Source: Janthinobacterium sp. 1_2014MBL_MicDiv
GTDB lineage: Bacteria > Pseudomonadota > Gammaproteobacteria > Burkholderiales > Burkholderiaceae_D
Direction: 5' to 3'
DNA: 64,000 nucleotides
Assembly: GCF_001865675.1 (NCBI RefSeq)
Contig: NZ_CP011319.1
Coordinates: 4,340,001 to 4,404,000, forward strand
Shown in pieces: positions 26,859-35,800 of the stretch. The notes beneath the pieces were generated by a model, which did no database searches, was not told the DNA's origin, and saw only the letters and a list, made by a program, of their open reading frames with translations. The translations under genes were made by a program, and so were the position numbers. Position 1 is the first letter of the stretch, and each line of letters starts with the position of its first letter.

Positions 26859-29800
26859 CTATTTCTTTTTTGCCGCCTCGTGCAATTCACGCCAGTTCGC
26901 CACCTCGCGCCAGCTGATGCGCCCAGCGGGCAGCGGCGCACTGACCACCTTGAGCGCCTTGAGCCCGGCCGCGCCAGACAAGCCCGGCTGCAGTACGGCG
27001 AGTTCCTTGCGCCCCTCGGCACGCCCCGTCGCGTTGGCGGCAGCCACCGTACTGTTGAGCTCCATCACCAATGGCGGCCCGCGCGCCAGGCCATCGTGCA
27101 ACTGCCCCGTCTGTGCACCCGCCTGTACCACGCCGGCGGCGTCGGCGGCAAAACCGCTGAGCACGTCGAGCACGTATACGCGCGTAGCCGGCCGCGCACA
27201 CGGGTCTCGCCCCGGCAAGACGGTATTGAACACCACCTTGCCTGCCGCCAGTACCGGGTTGTGGATGCTGCGCTCGCCCGTCTGCGCGGTTTCGAGAAAA
27301 TCGAGATACCAGCCGCGCATGGCATCGCTGCCCGTGTAGCGCAACTCGGCGCCATCGACGCGCACGCCGCCCGCCGCCTCGCCCAGGCTGCGCCGCTCCA
27401 GCTCGGCACGGGTGCGCGTGGGAGACTGCTCGCGCAAGTCGTCATGGACGGCATAAAACGCCTGCGACAGGAAGGCCGCCGGCCAGGTGTCGGCCGCCTC
27501 GACCAGCTTGCCCGTGCCAAACAGCAGCAGATAGCCGCCGCCGGTCGCATACGCCACTTTCAGCTGCTGCGTCACGGGCTGGCGCCGGCCCTGCGCATCG
27601 TGCGCGACAAAGATGCGTTTGCGCCCCACGCCATCCTTCCACGGCGGCCCCATGGACAGGTCGAGGCGCCAGATATTACCCTGCAAATCGCCCGCATACA
27701 GGTAGGCCAGCGCCCCGTCGCTGCCCGGCACCAGGGCGGGCGGCCCCAGCGCGTGGGCGGTGGCGGTGGCGGTGGCTGCCGCGCCAAGGCCGGCACCGGC
27801 ACCAGCAACCGGGCCCTCCTCTCCATCGCCATCGCTGTCCACCGGTACTTTCAGCCGGTAGTAATTGCTGCCCAACAGCCACGGCGTGCCGGGCGGCTTG
27901 TCCAGCGCCAGCAGGAAGATGGCGGCCGCAGAGGCTGGCGCCGTCGTATCCTTGCCATCGTCCACGCTATTGTTGTAGCCGCTGGCCACCACGGCAAAAT
28001 CGCGGTAAGCCGGCGCGCCATCCTTGCCGCCCATGTTGACGCGGGCAAAGTCTGGCGGTGCGCGCACGTTGCCGATGAGCTTATCGTCGCGGTCCGTAAA
28101 TTCCCACAGCGCCCCGTCTTGCGCGAAGCGCGCCGGGTCGGTGATGTCGAGCGCAAACACACCCTGCGCGCCGCCCCCCATGCCGGACACCAGCACTGTC
28201 TTCCAGTGTCCCAGCACCAGCACTTCCGCCGTGGCCGCGGCGCCGTCCAGCATGGGGCCCGGACTGTAGTGAGTGCTCGCCATGGCCACGGCGGGGCGTA
28301 GCAGCGCACGCGGCAGATAGGCGTACAGCTCGCTGCCGGTGCGCGCGTCGAACGCATGCAGCAAGCCATCGTTTGCGCCCAGGTACAGCATCCTTTTCCG
28401 CTGCAGCAGCAGCTTGCGATGCAAGGCGTAATCCGTGCCCGGCATGCCCGGCGCCGGTGCGCCCACGTACGCGAGGTTGCCATAAGGCGCCGTACCCAGG
28501 CTGCCTGATCGCCGGCGCAGGAAGCCGCCCGGCCGCCCCACCTCGTGCAGCATTCCGCCCAGCAGATAGGCGAGCCGCGCCTCTCCCTGGCCATCGTCCT
28601 GCCCATCCGCGCCACCGCCGCCAGCGAAGGCGGCGCGCTGCTGCGCGTCGAGCTTGTCCCAGGTCAATGGCATCAGGGCGCCCTGGCCATCGAGCGTGTA
28701 GACGGGGCGCCAGGTCGCTGGCGTAGCATCCGCCATGGCCTTGTCGCGCTCGCCGGTGCGCCACACTGGCTTGCCAGCAAGCATGCCGCCATCGGCGCCC
28801 ACGCCAAACGCGGTGCGCGACAAGGTCATGCCGCCATCGGCCAGGCGCATCCGCGTGTGAAACCAGTACGCCTCCTCCGTGCCGCTGGCCAGCGCCATCA
28901 GCGAGGGGCCGGCCAGTGCCGCCGTGCCTGTCCCCTTGTCGGCGGCCACGAAGGCGGCGCGCACGCCGGCGATCAGGGCAGCAGGGTCGCTGCCCGCCAG
29001 GTAATGGCTGGGCCAGCGGCCATCCACGCTCCACTCATCCATCGCGCTGCCCGCCGCGCTGTGGAAGGGATTGGCGTCGCCGTCCGCGTCAAGAAAGCCG
29101 CCATACTTGGCCGCCAGCAACAAGGGAGTGACGGGCGGCGCGCCGGACGGGTCGCCCGGCCGTAAGTCGCCCGCATGGTGTTCGACCGCGCTGCCGCCCT
29201 TGCCCCCTGCGCCGGGTCGCAGCGCCTGCACATGCGACCAGTACGCCAGGCCGGCCGCATGGTAGCTGGCGCCACCGGCCCCATCGGCCACCAACTCCAG
29301 TCCGGCCAGTTCAGGCCGTGGCGCCGGGTTGCCTTGTCCGCCCTCGCTTTCCAGCTTGCCCACCGCGCGCGTCCACGCCATGACATCGAGCGCGGGCGGC
29401 GCATAGCCATCGGCCGCTCGGGCGCGGTCGCTGGCATGCATGGGCGGACTGGCTGTCGGCACATTGCCCGGCACGTAACGATCGCCCGCCATGCCCGCGT
29501 CGGCCACGCTGACGACGACCTGGCGCTGGCAACTGGCCGCCAGCGGGTCGCTCCACTGGGTGATGACAGGCAAACCTTCGTCGACGGCAGGCGGCGCCGT
29601 GGCGGGCGGCACCACGGCGCTCGCTTGCCGCCCCTGCAGGTAGCGCAGCGATTCGTACAGCAGTTCGGCCGTCGGTGCCGCCCTGGCGTAGGCGCCGGGA
29701 TGCAGGACATTGCTGCGCCCCAGGCCGTTGATGTAAGCGGTCACCCCGCCGCCATGGCCCGCGCCATGGGGAACATACACGCCATTGGCGGCATTCCACT

Positions 29801-30794
29801 CGGACTCGGGATTGTCTTGCGGTAAAAAATCGGGCGCCGCCCAGCGCTGGCTGCCCGCATGGGCCAGCGGCGCGCGCAATACGCCGCCGTAGACATAGCC
29901 AGCGCCCGGCGGCGCGGCGTTCAGGTGCCCGAACACGCCCACGCGCACCCTGCCGCCATGGCGCTGCACGGCGCCCACCGGCTTGTAGTACTTGCCATAC
30001 GCGAGGCACAGGTCAGCGCGCAGCGGCCCCTCGGTAACATCGCACACCTGCACCCGCGCCAGGAACACGCCGTGAGTACCCGCTACGCCGGGAACGTCGC
30101 AATTGCCGCCCGCCGGCAGCGTACCGTCGCCAAACAGCAGGCGGTTGCGGCAGGAAACGATGGCCAGTTGCGCCAGCGCAAACGGTGTCGCGGCCGCCAC
30201 GCCCTCGCGCAAAACCTTGCGCGGGAAAAAGGCGGGATGGGCGAAAAAGTCGATGGCATCGTTGCCGTTCAGGCTGTCAGGCAGATAAGCGCGCTGCAGC
30301 ACCGTCTTGCGCGCCTCGTCGATGACGCGGTCGCCGCCCGTCAGGGCATAGCGGACGATATCGAGCATGCTGGCGCTAGCCCAGTTGAGGAAGTTGCCGC
30401 TGAAACTATCGCCGCCACAGCCATGCTGCGCGTCGGCCGGCTTCAGGACAGAGAAGTAAGCGGTCGCTACGCGCAAGTCCGGCACGCTCACGCCATCCTT
30501 GCTGCGATACGGATAGCGGTAGCACATGCGCGCATGGAAGTAGCCGGCGTAGTCGCGCTGCGGCGCGTAGTCGCCTGCATGCGCGGCAGCGGCGGCAGCG
30601 TGCGTGAACGACAGGTTGAGCAGCAGATTCGGCGGCACGCGGGCACCGTACAAGCCGACGTCGGCCCGCTCCAGCGTCACCGTGGGCGTGGTGGCGCCAA
30701 CGGCAACGCTGCAACATAGCCAGCACAGCGCCGCCAGCCAGGCCCGGCCAGCGCGCCGCAGCGCCAGCCAATGCCGATGCCGATGCGCGATCAT
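26859..30794 (-). CDS. pilY1: PilY1/PilC-family type IV pilus tip adhesin
   Basis: A 1311-residue exported protein from ATG 30794, which overlaps the pilX stop in ATGA. The N-terminus has a signal peptide (RAWLAALCWLCCSVAVGA), then a large domain beginning TPTVTLERADVGLYG. The C-terminal half is the conserved PilY1 beta-propeller: LLYLGANDGLLHAFDARTGSELYAYLP, VLVSGMGGGAQGVFALDITDP, YLYAGDLQGNIWRLDLS, and a calcium-binding-type loop VDSDGDGEEG. The open frame continues upstream of 30794, but that portion is the shadow of pilX and pilW. A GGTGGC-type hexamer repeat (about 27764-27780) encodes an Ala-Thr run. Confidence 0.9.
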   Translation of the reverse strand: MIAHRHRHWLALRRAGRAWLAALCWLCCSVAVGATTPTVTLERADVGLYGARVPPNLLLNLSFTHAAAAAAHAGDYAPQRDYAGYFHARMCYRYPYRSKDGVSVPDLRVATAYFSVLKPADAQHGCGGDSFSGNFLNWASASMLDIVRYALTGGDRVIDEARKTVLQRAYLPDSLNGNDAIDFFAHPAFFPRKVLREGVAAATPFALAQLAIVSCRNRLLFGDGTLPAGGNCDVPGVAGTHGVFLARVQVCDVTEGPLRADLCLAYGKYYKPVGAVQRHGGRVRVGVFGHLNAAPPGAGYVYGGVLRAPLAHAGSQRWAAPDFLPQDNPESEWNAANGVYVPHGAGHGGGVTAYINGLGRSNVLHPGAYARAAPTAELLYESLRYLQGRQASAVVPPATAPPAVDEGLPVITQWSDPLAASCQRQVVVSVADAGMAGDRYVPGNVPTASPPMHASDRARAADGYAPPALDVMAWTRAVGKLESEGGQGNPAPRPELAGLELVADGAGGASYHAAGLAYWSHVQALRPGAGGKGGSAVEHHAGDLRPGDPSGAPPVTPLLLAAKYGGFLDADGDANPFHSAAGSAMDEWSVDGRWPSHYLAGSDPAALIAGVRAAFVAADKGTGTAALAGPSLMALASGTEEAYWFHTRMRLADGGMTLSRTAFGVGADGGMLAGKPVWRTGERDKAMADATPATWRPVYTLDGQGALMPLTWDKLDAQQRAAFAGGGGADGQDDGQGEARLAYLLGGMLHEVGRPGGFLRRRSGSLGTAPYGNLAYVGAPAPGMPGTDYALHRKLLLQRKRMLYLGANDGLLHAFDARTGSELYAYLPRALLRPAVAMASTHYSPGPMLDGAAATAEVLVLGHWKTVLVSGMGGGAQGVFALDITDPARFAQDGALWEFTDRDDKLIGNVRAPPDFARVNMGGKDGAPAYRDFAVVASGYNNSVDDGKDTTAPASAAAIFLLALDKPPGTPWLLGSNYYRLKVPVDSDGDGEEGPVAGAGAGLGAAATATATAHALGPPALVPGSDGALAYLYAGDLQGNIWRLDLSMGPPWKDGVGRKRIFVAHDAQGRRQPVTQQLKVAYATGGGYLLLFGTGKLVEAADTWPAAFLSQAFYAVHDDLREQSPTRTRAELERRSLGEAAGGVRVDGAELRYTGSDAMRGWYLDFLETAQTGERSIHNPVLAAGKVVFNTVLPGRDPCARPATRVYVLDVLSGFAADAAGVVQAGAQTGQLHDGLARGPPLVMELNSTVAAANATGRAEGRKELAVLQPGLSGAAGLKALKVVSAPLPAGRISWREVANWRELHEAAKKK

Positions 30795-31450
30795 GGCCCC
30801 GCTCCGGCTACCTGCTTGCGGTAATAGCTTTGCAGCACCACCTGCGTGCTGTCCTGCGCGCCAAAACCGATGGCCGTCACGCGGTACAAATAATTGCCGG
30901 TGGCGAGGCTGCCGATCACGGCCCCCGCCTCTTCGCCGGGCAGGTGAAACGGCAGCAACTCGATGATGTAGCGGGGCCGGCGAAATGGCAAAAAGCCCTG
31001 TCCCGTCTGCATGGCCGCGCCCGTAAACCGGCCATAGGGTACGGCGCGGTTCCCGTCGCTCCCGCTGGCCGCCTCGGCACCGCCCAGCTCCATGCTCAGC
31101 CACAGCGCCGGCGCGCCCTTTTCCGCCGGCAGGCACAAGCCCAGCTCGCCACCATCGCCGCAGCCGACAGTGAATCCCGCCGCGCTGCCCGGCGCGAACA
31201 GGCTGCTGCGTCCTGGCGCGCCGGGCAAGCCTTCGATATCGTTCTGCGCATCCATCAATGCCTCCTCCGCGGCCTGGAACGCGATATGCCGGTCGCGCTC
31301 GCCGCGAGCCGCCTTTTCGCCCAGCAATGCCATCTGCGCCGCCGATATGCCCAGCAACAGGATCACGACCAGCAGGCACAGCACGTACACCAGGATCGCC
31401 CCCCGCTGGAGGCAAACCGGTGAGCCGCAGCTGGCGCCAGCGCTGGCCAT
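30791..31450 (-). CDS. pilX: PilX-like minor pilus assembly protein
   Basis: A 219-residue protein starting at ATG 31450, 8 bp after the pilW stop. N-terminus: CLQRGAILVYVLCLLVVILLLGISAAQMALLGEKAARGERDRHIAFQAAEEALMDAQ, matching PilX (hydrophobic helix, then the FQAAEEAL motif). The body shows Cys-Gly pairs and ends IIELLPFHLPGEEAGAVIGSLATGNYLYRVTAIGFGAQDSTQVVLQSYYRK, the standard PilX C-terminus. Its stop overlaps the pilY1 start. PilX with PilY1 forms the tip complex of the pilus. Confidence 0.9.
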   Translation of the reverse strand: MASAGASCGSPVCLQRGAILVYVLCLLVVILLLGISAAQMALLGEKAARGERDRHIAFQAAEEALMDAQNDIEGLPGAPGRSSLFAPGSAAGFTVGCGDGGELGLCLPAEKGAPALWLSMELGGAEAASGSDGNRAVPYGRFTGAAMQTGQGFLPFRRPRYIIELLPFHLPGEEAGAVIGSLATGNYLYRVTAIGFGAQDSTQVVLQSYYRKQVAGAGP

Positions 31451-31458
31451 CGTGCCGC

Positions 31459-32418
31459 CTATGCCGGCCCGTTGCGCAGCAGGATGCTGGTCTGCAGCAT
31501 GTGCCGCAGCCGGCCACGCAAGGCGGCAGGCAGGGCTGAACGTGCGATGCGCACGCCCGTGTCGCTGGCGCCATGCGCCTCCGCATACGCGGCACCAAAC
31601 AGGTCGAACTGCGCTGGCCCGGTCTTTTCCGCTTCGCCCGCCTCGCCATGCAGCAGCAACGCCACGCGCACGCTGGCCACGCGCTTCCAGTGCGTGCGGC
31701 GGGCAAAGTCGCGCTGGCGTTCGGCCGCGCTGGCGCCCACCAGCAGCAGCGCCGCATCGTAAGCGTCGAGCGCGCTGGCCTTGACGTACTGGTTCGCCAC
31801 GCCATCGGGCGGCGTATCCGTATCGAGGCCATACAGGACCTGGAAGGTGTCGACGCCACGGATGATGGCGTCGGCGCCCCAGCCGTTCGCGCCACGGTAC
31901 TTGCAGCGCAATTCTCCCTCGCCGTCGGCGCCCTGCGCCACATAAAAAATGCTCCAGCCCCGCTGCGCCTCCGTCTGCGCGGCGCCGACGCCAAAGCCGG
32001 CGCAATTGAGGACGGAGCCATCGCCGTTCTCTCCCATGCCGGCGCCGTAATAGCGCAAGGCCAGCACGTCGCTGCCGTGCACGGCGGCCGGCAGCGGCTG
32101 GCTGATGCCCTCGCTGTTCTTGCCCAGGCTGTGCGCGTCAAGCCCGGCGATATTGGCGCTGTCATGCGCCGCGTGGGCGACCGGCGCGGCGCTGCTGTCC
32201 CAATTCACGTACGCCGTCTGGCGCACGGCCCTGGCGATGGCATCGAGCGCATAGCGGCCGTTGTCATCCAGGCGCGCGCTGGCGGACTGGTCGAAGTAAC
32301 TGCCGCTGGCCGCCAGCAGCACGGTGCTGGCGGCCAGCATCAGCAGGGCACCCAGGAACAGGGCCACCAGCAATTCAACCAGGCTCATGCCGCCACGCCG
32401 GCGTCGTGCGGCACTCAT
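31459..32418 (-). CDS. pilW: PilW-like minor pilin
   Basis: A 319-residue minor pilin with MSAARRRRGGMSLVELLVALFLGALLMLAASTVLL: short basic leader, Gly-Met cleavage type, Glu at +5. Downstream ARLDDNGRYALDAIARAVRQTAYVNWD and SVLNCAGFGV are PilW features. The start overlaps the pilV stop by 4 bases (ATGA), so translation is coupled. It acts as a priming component of the type IV pilus in the inner membrane. Confidence 0.9.
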   Translation of the reverse strand: MSAARRRRGGMSLVELLVALFLGALLMLAASTVLLAASGSYFDQSASARLDDNGRYALDAIARAVRQTAYVNWDSSAAPVAHAAHDSANIAGLDAHSLGKNSEGISQPLPAAVHGSDVLALRYYGAGMGENGDGSVLNCAGFGVGAAQTEAQRGWSIFYVAQGADGEGELRCKYRGANGWGADAIIRGVDTFQVLYGLDTDTPPDGVANQYVKASALDAYDAALLLVGASAAERQRDFARRTHWKRVASVRVALLLHGEAGEAEKTGPAQFDLFGAAYAEAHGASDTGVRIARSALPAALRGRLRHMLQTSILLRNGPA

Positions 32419-33008
32419 GCGCCGCCTCCGCCCAGTTGCAATGCCAGCTTGGGCAGCGACTCGCCGGCCCCATTCACGGCAGGCTTACCGTCGGGACGGC
32501 GGCCGCGCCAGCCCAGCTTGATGACGATGGGCGCGCCCTTGCCGCCGCTGCAAGCCCAGTGCAAGCCTTGCGCGGCGCTGTCCCATGCCTGGGCATCGCG
32601 GCAGATCAGCAGGCGCGCGCCGGGCAAGGCGGCATGCAGCTGCTGTTTCCACTCGGCGATGTCGAATTGCGCCAGCTGTGCCGCGCCGCAGGCGGCGGCG
32701 CCAAAGCAGTCGGGCGCGCCGCCAGGCGGTTCGGCACCATCCGGCGCCGCTTCGTAAGCCAGGTTCAAATAGGGATTGTTGGCGTCGGGACCATGCAGGA
32801 GGCCGCCATTGGCGCGCATGCGCTCGGCCATGCCAGAAGCCAGCTGGGCGCCGGCCAACAGCAGCGCCGACTCATGGCGCGCGCGCAGGGAAGTCAGCTG
32901 CAATATGCTGGCGCCGAGCAAGCCCAGCGCCAGTAGCAGCAGCGACACCAGCACCTCGACCAGGCTGCTGCCGTCCATCGTCGCCCTGCGGCGGCCTCCG
33001 TTGCCCAT
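32415..33008 (-). CDS. pilV: PilV-like minor pilin, first gene of the operon
   Basis: A 197-residue protein beginning with a Gly/Arg-rich leader and the cleavage motif DGSSLVEVLVSLLLLALGLLGASILQL, with Glu at +5. The following RARHESALLLAGAQLASGMAERMRAN is the conserved PilV helix. C-terminal region has several Cys. Upstream 33009-33393 (385 bp) is non-coding and must hold the operon promoter, possibly AlgR/Fim-type controlled; I saw only a short GGACGATGGACGATGGACGA direct repeat there (33286 region) and no clear consensus promoter. Confidence 0.9.
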   Translation of the reverse strand: MGNGGRRRATMDGSSLVEVLVSLLLLALGLLGASILQLTSLRARHESALLLAGAQLASGMAERMRANGGLLHGPDANNPYLNLAYEAAPDGAEPPGGAPDCFGAAACGAAQLAQFDIAEWKQQLHAALPGARLLICRDAQAWDSAAQGLHWACSGGKGAPIVIKLGWRGRRPDGKPAVNGAGESLPKLALQLGGGGA

Positions 33009-33393
33009 GAAGTGCTCCCTCGCGCAAAACGGACCGCAGGAACGGGCGGCCCAGCTACACGATAGGCGCGGTCAAAGACTCTGGTATGCGGCAGCGCAAA
33101 CGATGTGGCAAAAAGGCGCGGCGCGAGGAAAAAAAGCTGCTGTAATTGATCAGACCGCTTGCCGGAAACGCCAGGCAAGCAGCAGCCTCGCGCGCGGCAT
33201 GGCCAGGTGGCGCCTACACGCGGCCGTGACGATGCGGCCATAGGGCGGCCAGCCCTGCAGGGTGCATCGAGTCTGGACGATGGACGATGGACGAATGAGA
33301 TGGTGCGACAGTGAGGCGACGAATCGCCGGGACGGCAAGGCGCCGAAACGTCCGCGGCACGCCAGCCGCCAGCGCGCCGCGATCAGACGCAAG

Positions 33394-33855
33394 TCAGGGC
33401 TTGCGCGCCTGTCCCACTTCGGCGATCGCATCCTGGAACTCGGCCAGGTCTTCGAAATTCTTGTAGACGGAAGCGAAGCGGATGTAGGCGATCTTGTCGA
33501 GACGCTTCAATTCCTGCATGACGAGTTCGCCGATATAGCCGGAATCGACTTCGCGCAAGCCGCTGGTCAGCAGTTTTTCCTGGATGGACGCGATGGCCGT
33601 GTCCACTGAGGCGGCCGCGACGGGGCGCTTGCGCAAGGCCAGCATCAAACTGCCGCGCAACTTATCCGCAGCGAACTCCGTCCGGCTGCCATTCTTTTTG
33701 ACGACGGCCGGCATGATAAGTTCAATGCGCTCATAGGTGGTGAAGCGCTTGTCGCATTTGCTGCAGCGGCGCCGCCGCCGTATGGCATCCCCTTCCTCCG
33801 ATACGCGCGTATCGAGAACCTGGGTGTCGCCGTGCTGGCAAAATGGACATTTCAT
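33394..33855 (-). CDS. nrdR: Transcriptional repressor NrdR
   Basis: A 153-residue protein of standard length. Zinc ribbon C3-C6-C31-C34 (MKCPFCQHGDTQVLDTR ... RRCSKCDKRFTTYERIE), followed by an ATP-cone (VVKKNGSRTEFAADKLRGSL). NrdR represses ribonucleotide reductase genes by sensing ATP/dATP. It is on the same strand downstream of glyA, a conserved glyA-nrdR pairing in betaproteobacteria. The two are separated by hairpins, so nrdR may be transcribed separately. Confidence 0.97.
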   Translation of the reverse strand: MKCPFCQHGDTQVLDTRVSEEGDAIRRRRRCSKCDKRFTTYERIELIMPAVVKKNGSRTEFAADKLRGSLMLALRKRPVAAASVDTAIASIQEKLLTSGLREVDSGYIGELVMQELKRLDKIAYIRFASVYKNFEDLAEFQDAIAEVGQARKP

Positions 33856-33907
33856 GTGGCGGATACAACTTTATAGTAGTGAATGACGGAAAATCGCCGC
33901 TCTTAAA

Positions 33908-33938
33908 TTAAAGGGCGCCCGAATCACTCCGGGCGCCC
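33908..33938 (-). terminator. GC-rich hairpin downstream of glyA
   Basis: Perfect 9-bp stem GGGCGCCCG / CGGGCGCCC, followed on the minus strand by TTTAATTT. Probable glyA terminator. Confidence 0.65.
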
Positions 33939-33950
33939 ATGGGCACAACG

Positions 33951-33989
33951 GAATGTGTCAGACAGAATCTTACTCTGTATGACACATTC
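33951..33989. repeat. 39-bp inverted repeat right after glyA
   Basis: GAATGTGTCA-G-ACAGA-ATCTTAC-TCTGT-A-TGACACATTC. The 10-bp and 5-bp arms are perfect, with one mismatch (G/A) between them and a 7-base loop. It is AT-richer than the surroundings and 12 bp from the glyA stop. Confidence 0.85.
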
Positions 33990-34000
33990 TGGACAAATAA

Positions 34001-35248
34001 TTATGCGGCGTAGACCGGGTGCGCGTCGGCCAGCACTTTCACGGCCGCTTTCACGCGCTCGATGGTGGCGGCGTCATGCGGATTGTCCAGCACGTCGGCG
34101 ATCAGGTTGCCCACTTCTTCCGCTTGCGCTTCCTTGAAGCCGCGCGTCGTCATCGCCGGGCTGCCCAGGCGGATGCCCGAGGTGACGAATGGCTTTTGCG
34201 GGTCGTTCGGGATGCCGTTCTTGTTGCAGGTGATGTGCGCGGAACCGAGGATGGCTTCGGCTTCCTTGCCCGTCAGGTTCTTGGCGCGCAGGTCGACCAG
34301 CATGACGTGCGACTCGGTGCCGCCGGAAACGATGCGCAGGCCGCGCTTGATCAGGGTTTTCGCCAGCACGTCGGCGTTCTTGATCACTTGCTTCTGGTAG
34401 TCGACGAATTCAGGGCTCAGCGCTTCCTTGAAGGCGACGGCCTTGCCGGCGATCACGTGCATCAGCGGGCCGCCCTGGATGCCGGGGAAGATGGCCGAGT
34501 TGATGGCTTTTTCGTGCTCGGCCTTCATCAGGATGATGCCGCCGCGCGGGCCGCGCAGCGATTTGTGCGTGGTCGAGGTGACGAAGTCGGCGAATGGCAC
34601 CGGGTTCGGGTACAGGCCGGCGGCGATCAGGCCGGCGTAGTGGGCCATGTCGACCATGAAGTAGGCGCCCACTTCCTTGGCGATCTTGCTGAAACGCTCG
34701 AAGTCGATCTTTTTCGAGAATGCGGACGCGCCGGCGATGATCAGCTTGGGCTTGCGTTCGCGCGCCAGGCGCTCCATGGCCTCGTAGTCGATGTCTTCTT
34801 CCGCCGTCAAGCCGTAGGACACGACGTCGAACCATTTGCCGGACATGTTCAGCGGCATGCCGTGCGTCAGGTGGCCGCCTTCGGCCAGCGACATACCCAT
34901 GATCAGGTCGCCTGGTTTCAGCATGGCGAAGAACACGCCCTGGTTCGCTTGCGAGCCCGAGTTCGGCTGCACGTTCGCGCATTCGGCGCCGAACAGCTGT
35001 TTCACGCGGTCGATCGCCAGTTGCTCGGCCACGTCGACGTATTCGCAGCCGCCGTAGTAGCGCTTGCCTGGATAGCCTTCGGCATACTTGTTCGTCAGTT
35101 GCGAACCTTGCGCTTCCATCACGGCTGGCGAGGTGTAGTTTTCCGACGCGATCAACTCGATGTGATCGTGCTGGCGCACATTTTCTTTTTGAATGACGGC
35201 GAACAATTCAGGATCGACGTTGGCGAGGGTGTGATCTTTTGCAAACAT
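34001..35248 (-). CDS. glyA: Serine hydroxymethyltransferase
   Basis: A 415-residue PLP enzyme, standard length. Motifs: HIELIASENYTSPAVMEAQGS, LTNKYAEGYPGKRYYGGCEYVD, NVQPNSGSQANQGVFFAMLKPGD, VDMAHYAGLIAAG, and the PLP lysine K229 in VTSTTHKSLRGPRGG. It interconverts serine and glycine while charging tetrahydrofolate with a one-carbon unit, feeding purine and thymidylate synthesis. Expression should be controlled by the ZTP riboswitch in its leader (35363-35488), which senses the folate-starvation signal ZTP/ZMP. Confidence 0.98.
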   Translation of the reverse strand: MFAKDHTLANVDPELFAVIQKENVRQHDHIELIASENYTSPAVMEAQGSQLTNKYAEGYPGKRYYGGCEYVDVAEQLAIDRVKQLFGAECANVQPNSGSQANQGVFFAMLKPGDLIMGMSLAEGGHLTHGMPLNMSGKWFDVVSYGLTAEEDIDYEAMERLARERKPKLIIAGASAFSKKIDFERFSKIAKEVGAYFMVDMAHYAGLIAAGLYPNPVPFADFVTSTTHKSLRGPRGGIILMKAEHEKAINSAIFPGIQGGPLMHVIAGKAVAFKEALSPEFVDYQKQVIKNADVLAKTLIKRGLRIVSGGTESHVMLVDLRAKNLTGKEAEAILGSAHITCNKNGIPNDPQKPFVTSGIRLGSPAMTTRGFKEAQAEEVGNLIADVLDNPHDAATIERVKAAVKVLADAHPVYAA

Positions 35249-35362
35249 GTAAAAACTCCAAGTATGAGGGTGCTTGTACTGGCAGGTTGGATCGAATGAG
35301 GGGAGCCGGCGTTAAGTGAATAACAACATTGGACAGGCAGCCTCTTCGTGCTTTTCCATAGT

Positions 35363-35488
35363 GGCTACCCAGGCGAACGGCTGATGAAAAATCTCACGTT
35401 TCCCGGTGGGTGTCCACCTTTCGCCGGTAAGCGGACCGCCACACTGTGGAGATCGCTTCGACTTTTCGCCAGTCACGTGAGACGTAAT
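35363..35488 (-). ncRNA. ZTP (pfl) riboswitch upstream of glyA
   Basis: On the minus strand the leader contains the pfl consensus: paired ends TCTCACGT / ACGTGAGA, the invariant CGTGACTGGCG (5' part), a P3-type hairpin GGTGG-ACAC-CCACC followed by GGGAAACGTGAG, and after a spacer the 3' pseudoknot strand GCCGTTCGCCTGGGTAGC. Conserved order, spacing and bases all fit; the P2 region is longer than the minimal aptamer, with an extra CCACA/TGTGG hairpin. The 3' GGGTAGCC can also pair with GGCTGCCT 30 bases later, a plausible ON/OFF switch. ZTP/ZMP binding is expected to turn glyA on. Confidence 0.92.
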
Positions 35489-35497
35489 GGAAATCAA

Positions 35498-35526
35498 ATT
35501 GTAAGTTAAGTGCTCAAATTGAGCAA
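35498..35526 (-). promoter_or_regulatory. Sigma-70 promoter for the glyA riboswitch transcript
   Basis: Minus strand TTGCTC (35526-35521), 17-bp spacer, TACAAT (35503-35498). Start point would be near 35491, immediately before the aptamer. The -35 lies in the near-palindrome TGCTCAAATTGAGCA. Confidence 0.75.
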
Positions 35527-35800
35527 GGAATGCAACGGTGCGGCTATAATCGCCGCGCGCCATGCAAGCCCGGGCACGCCGCAGCATCAACGGGGCCGCT
35601 ACGCCAGTTCTTAAGCTGAACTTAAACCTGGCTGCGGCATGTAAGCGTATGTTACGAAGCTTGCCATTGGACACCCCAGACTTACAATGCTGCGGTGCAA
35701 CTTGCATGCTGCTTTTGCATGGCATTCAGGCAAGCGCCTCAAGTCACAAGAAGAAAAATCGCGTAAAATGTTGCTCAATCTCACTACTGGCGCAATAAAC

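Noticed and set aside
26859..32165. Continuous 1768-codon minus-strand frame read as one giant adhesin
   Set aside because: Upstream of 30794 the frame is the shadow of pilX and pilW; a signal peptide and PilY1 start are at 30794.
33009..33393. 93-codon minus-strand frame upstream of pilV
   Set aside because: No SD, Arg/Ala-heavy composition and no family signal; treated as non-coding.
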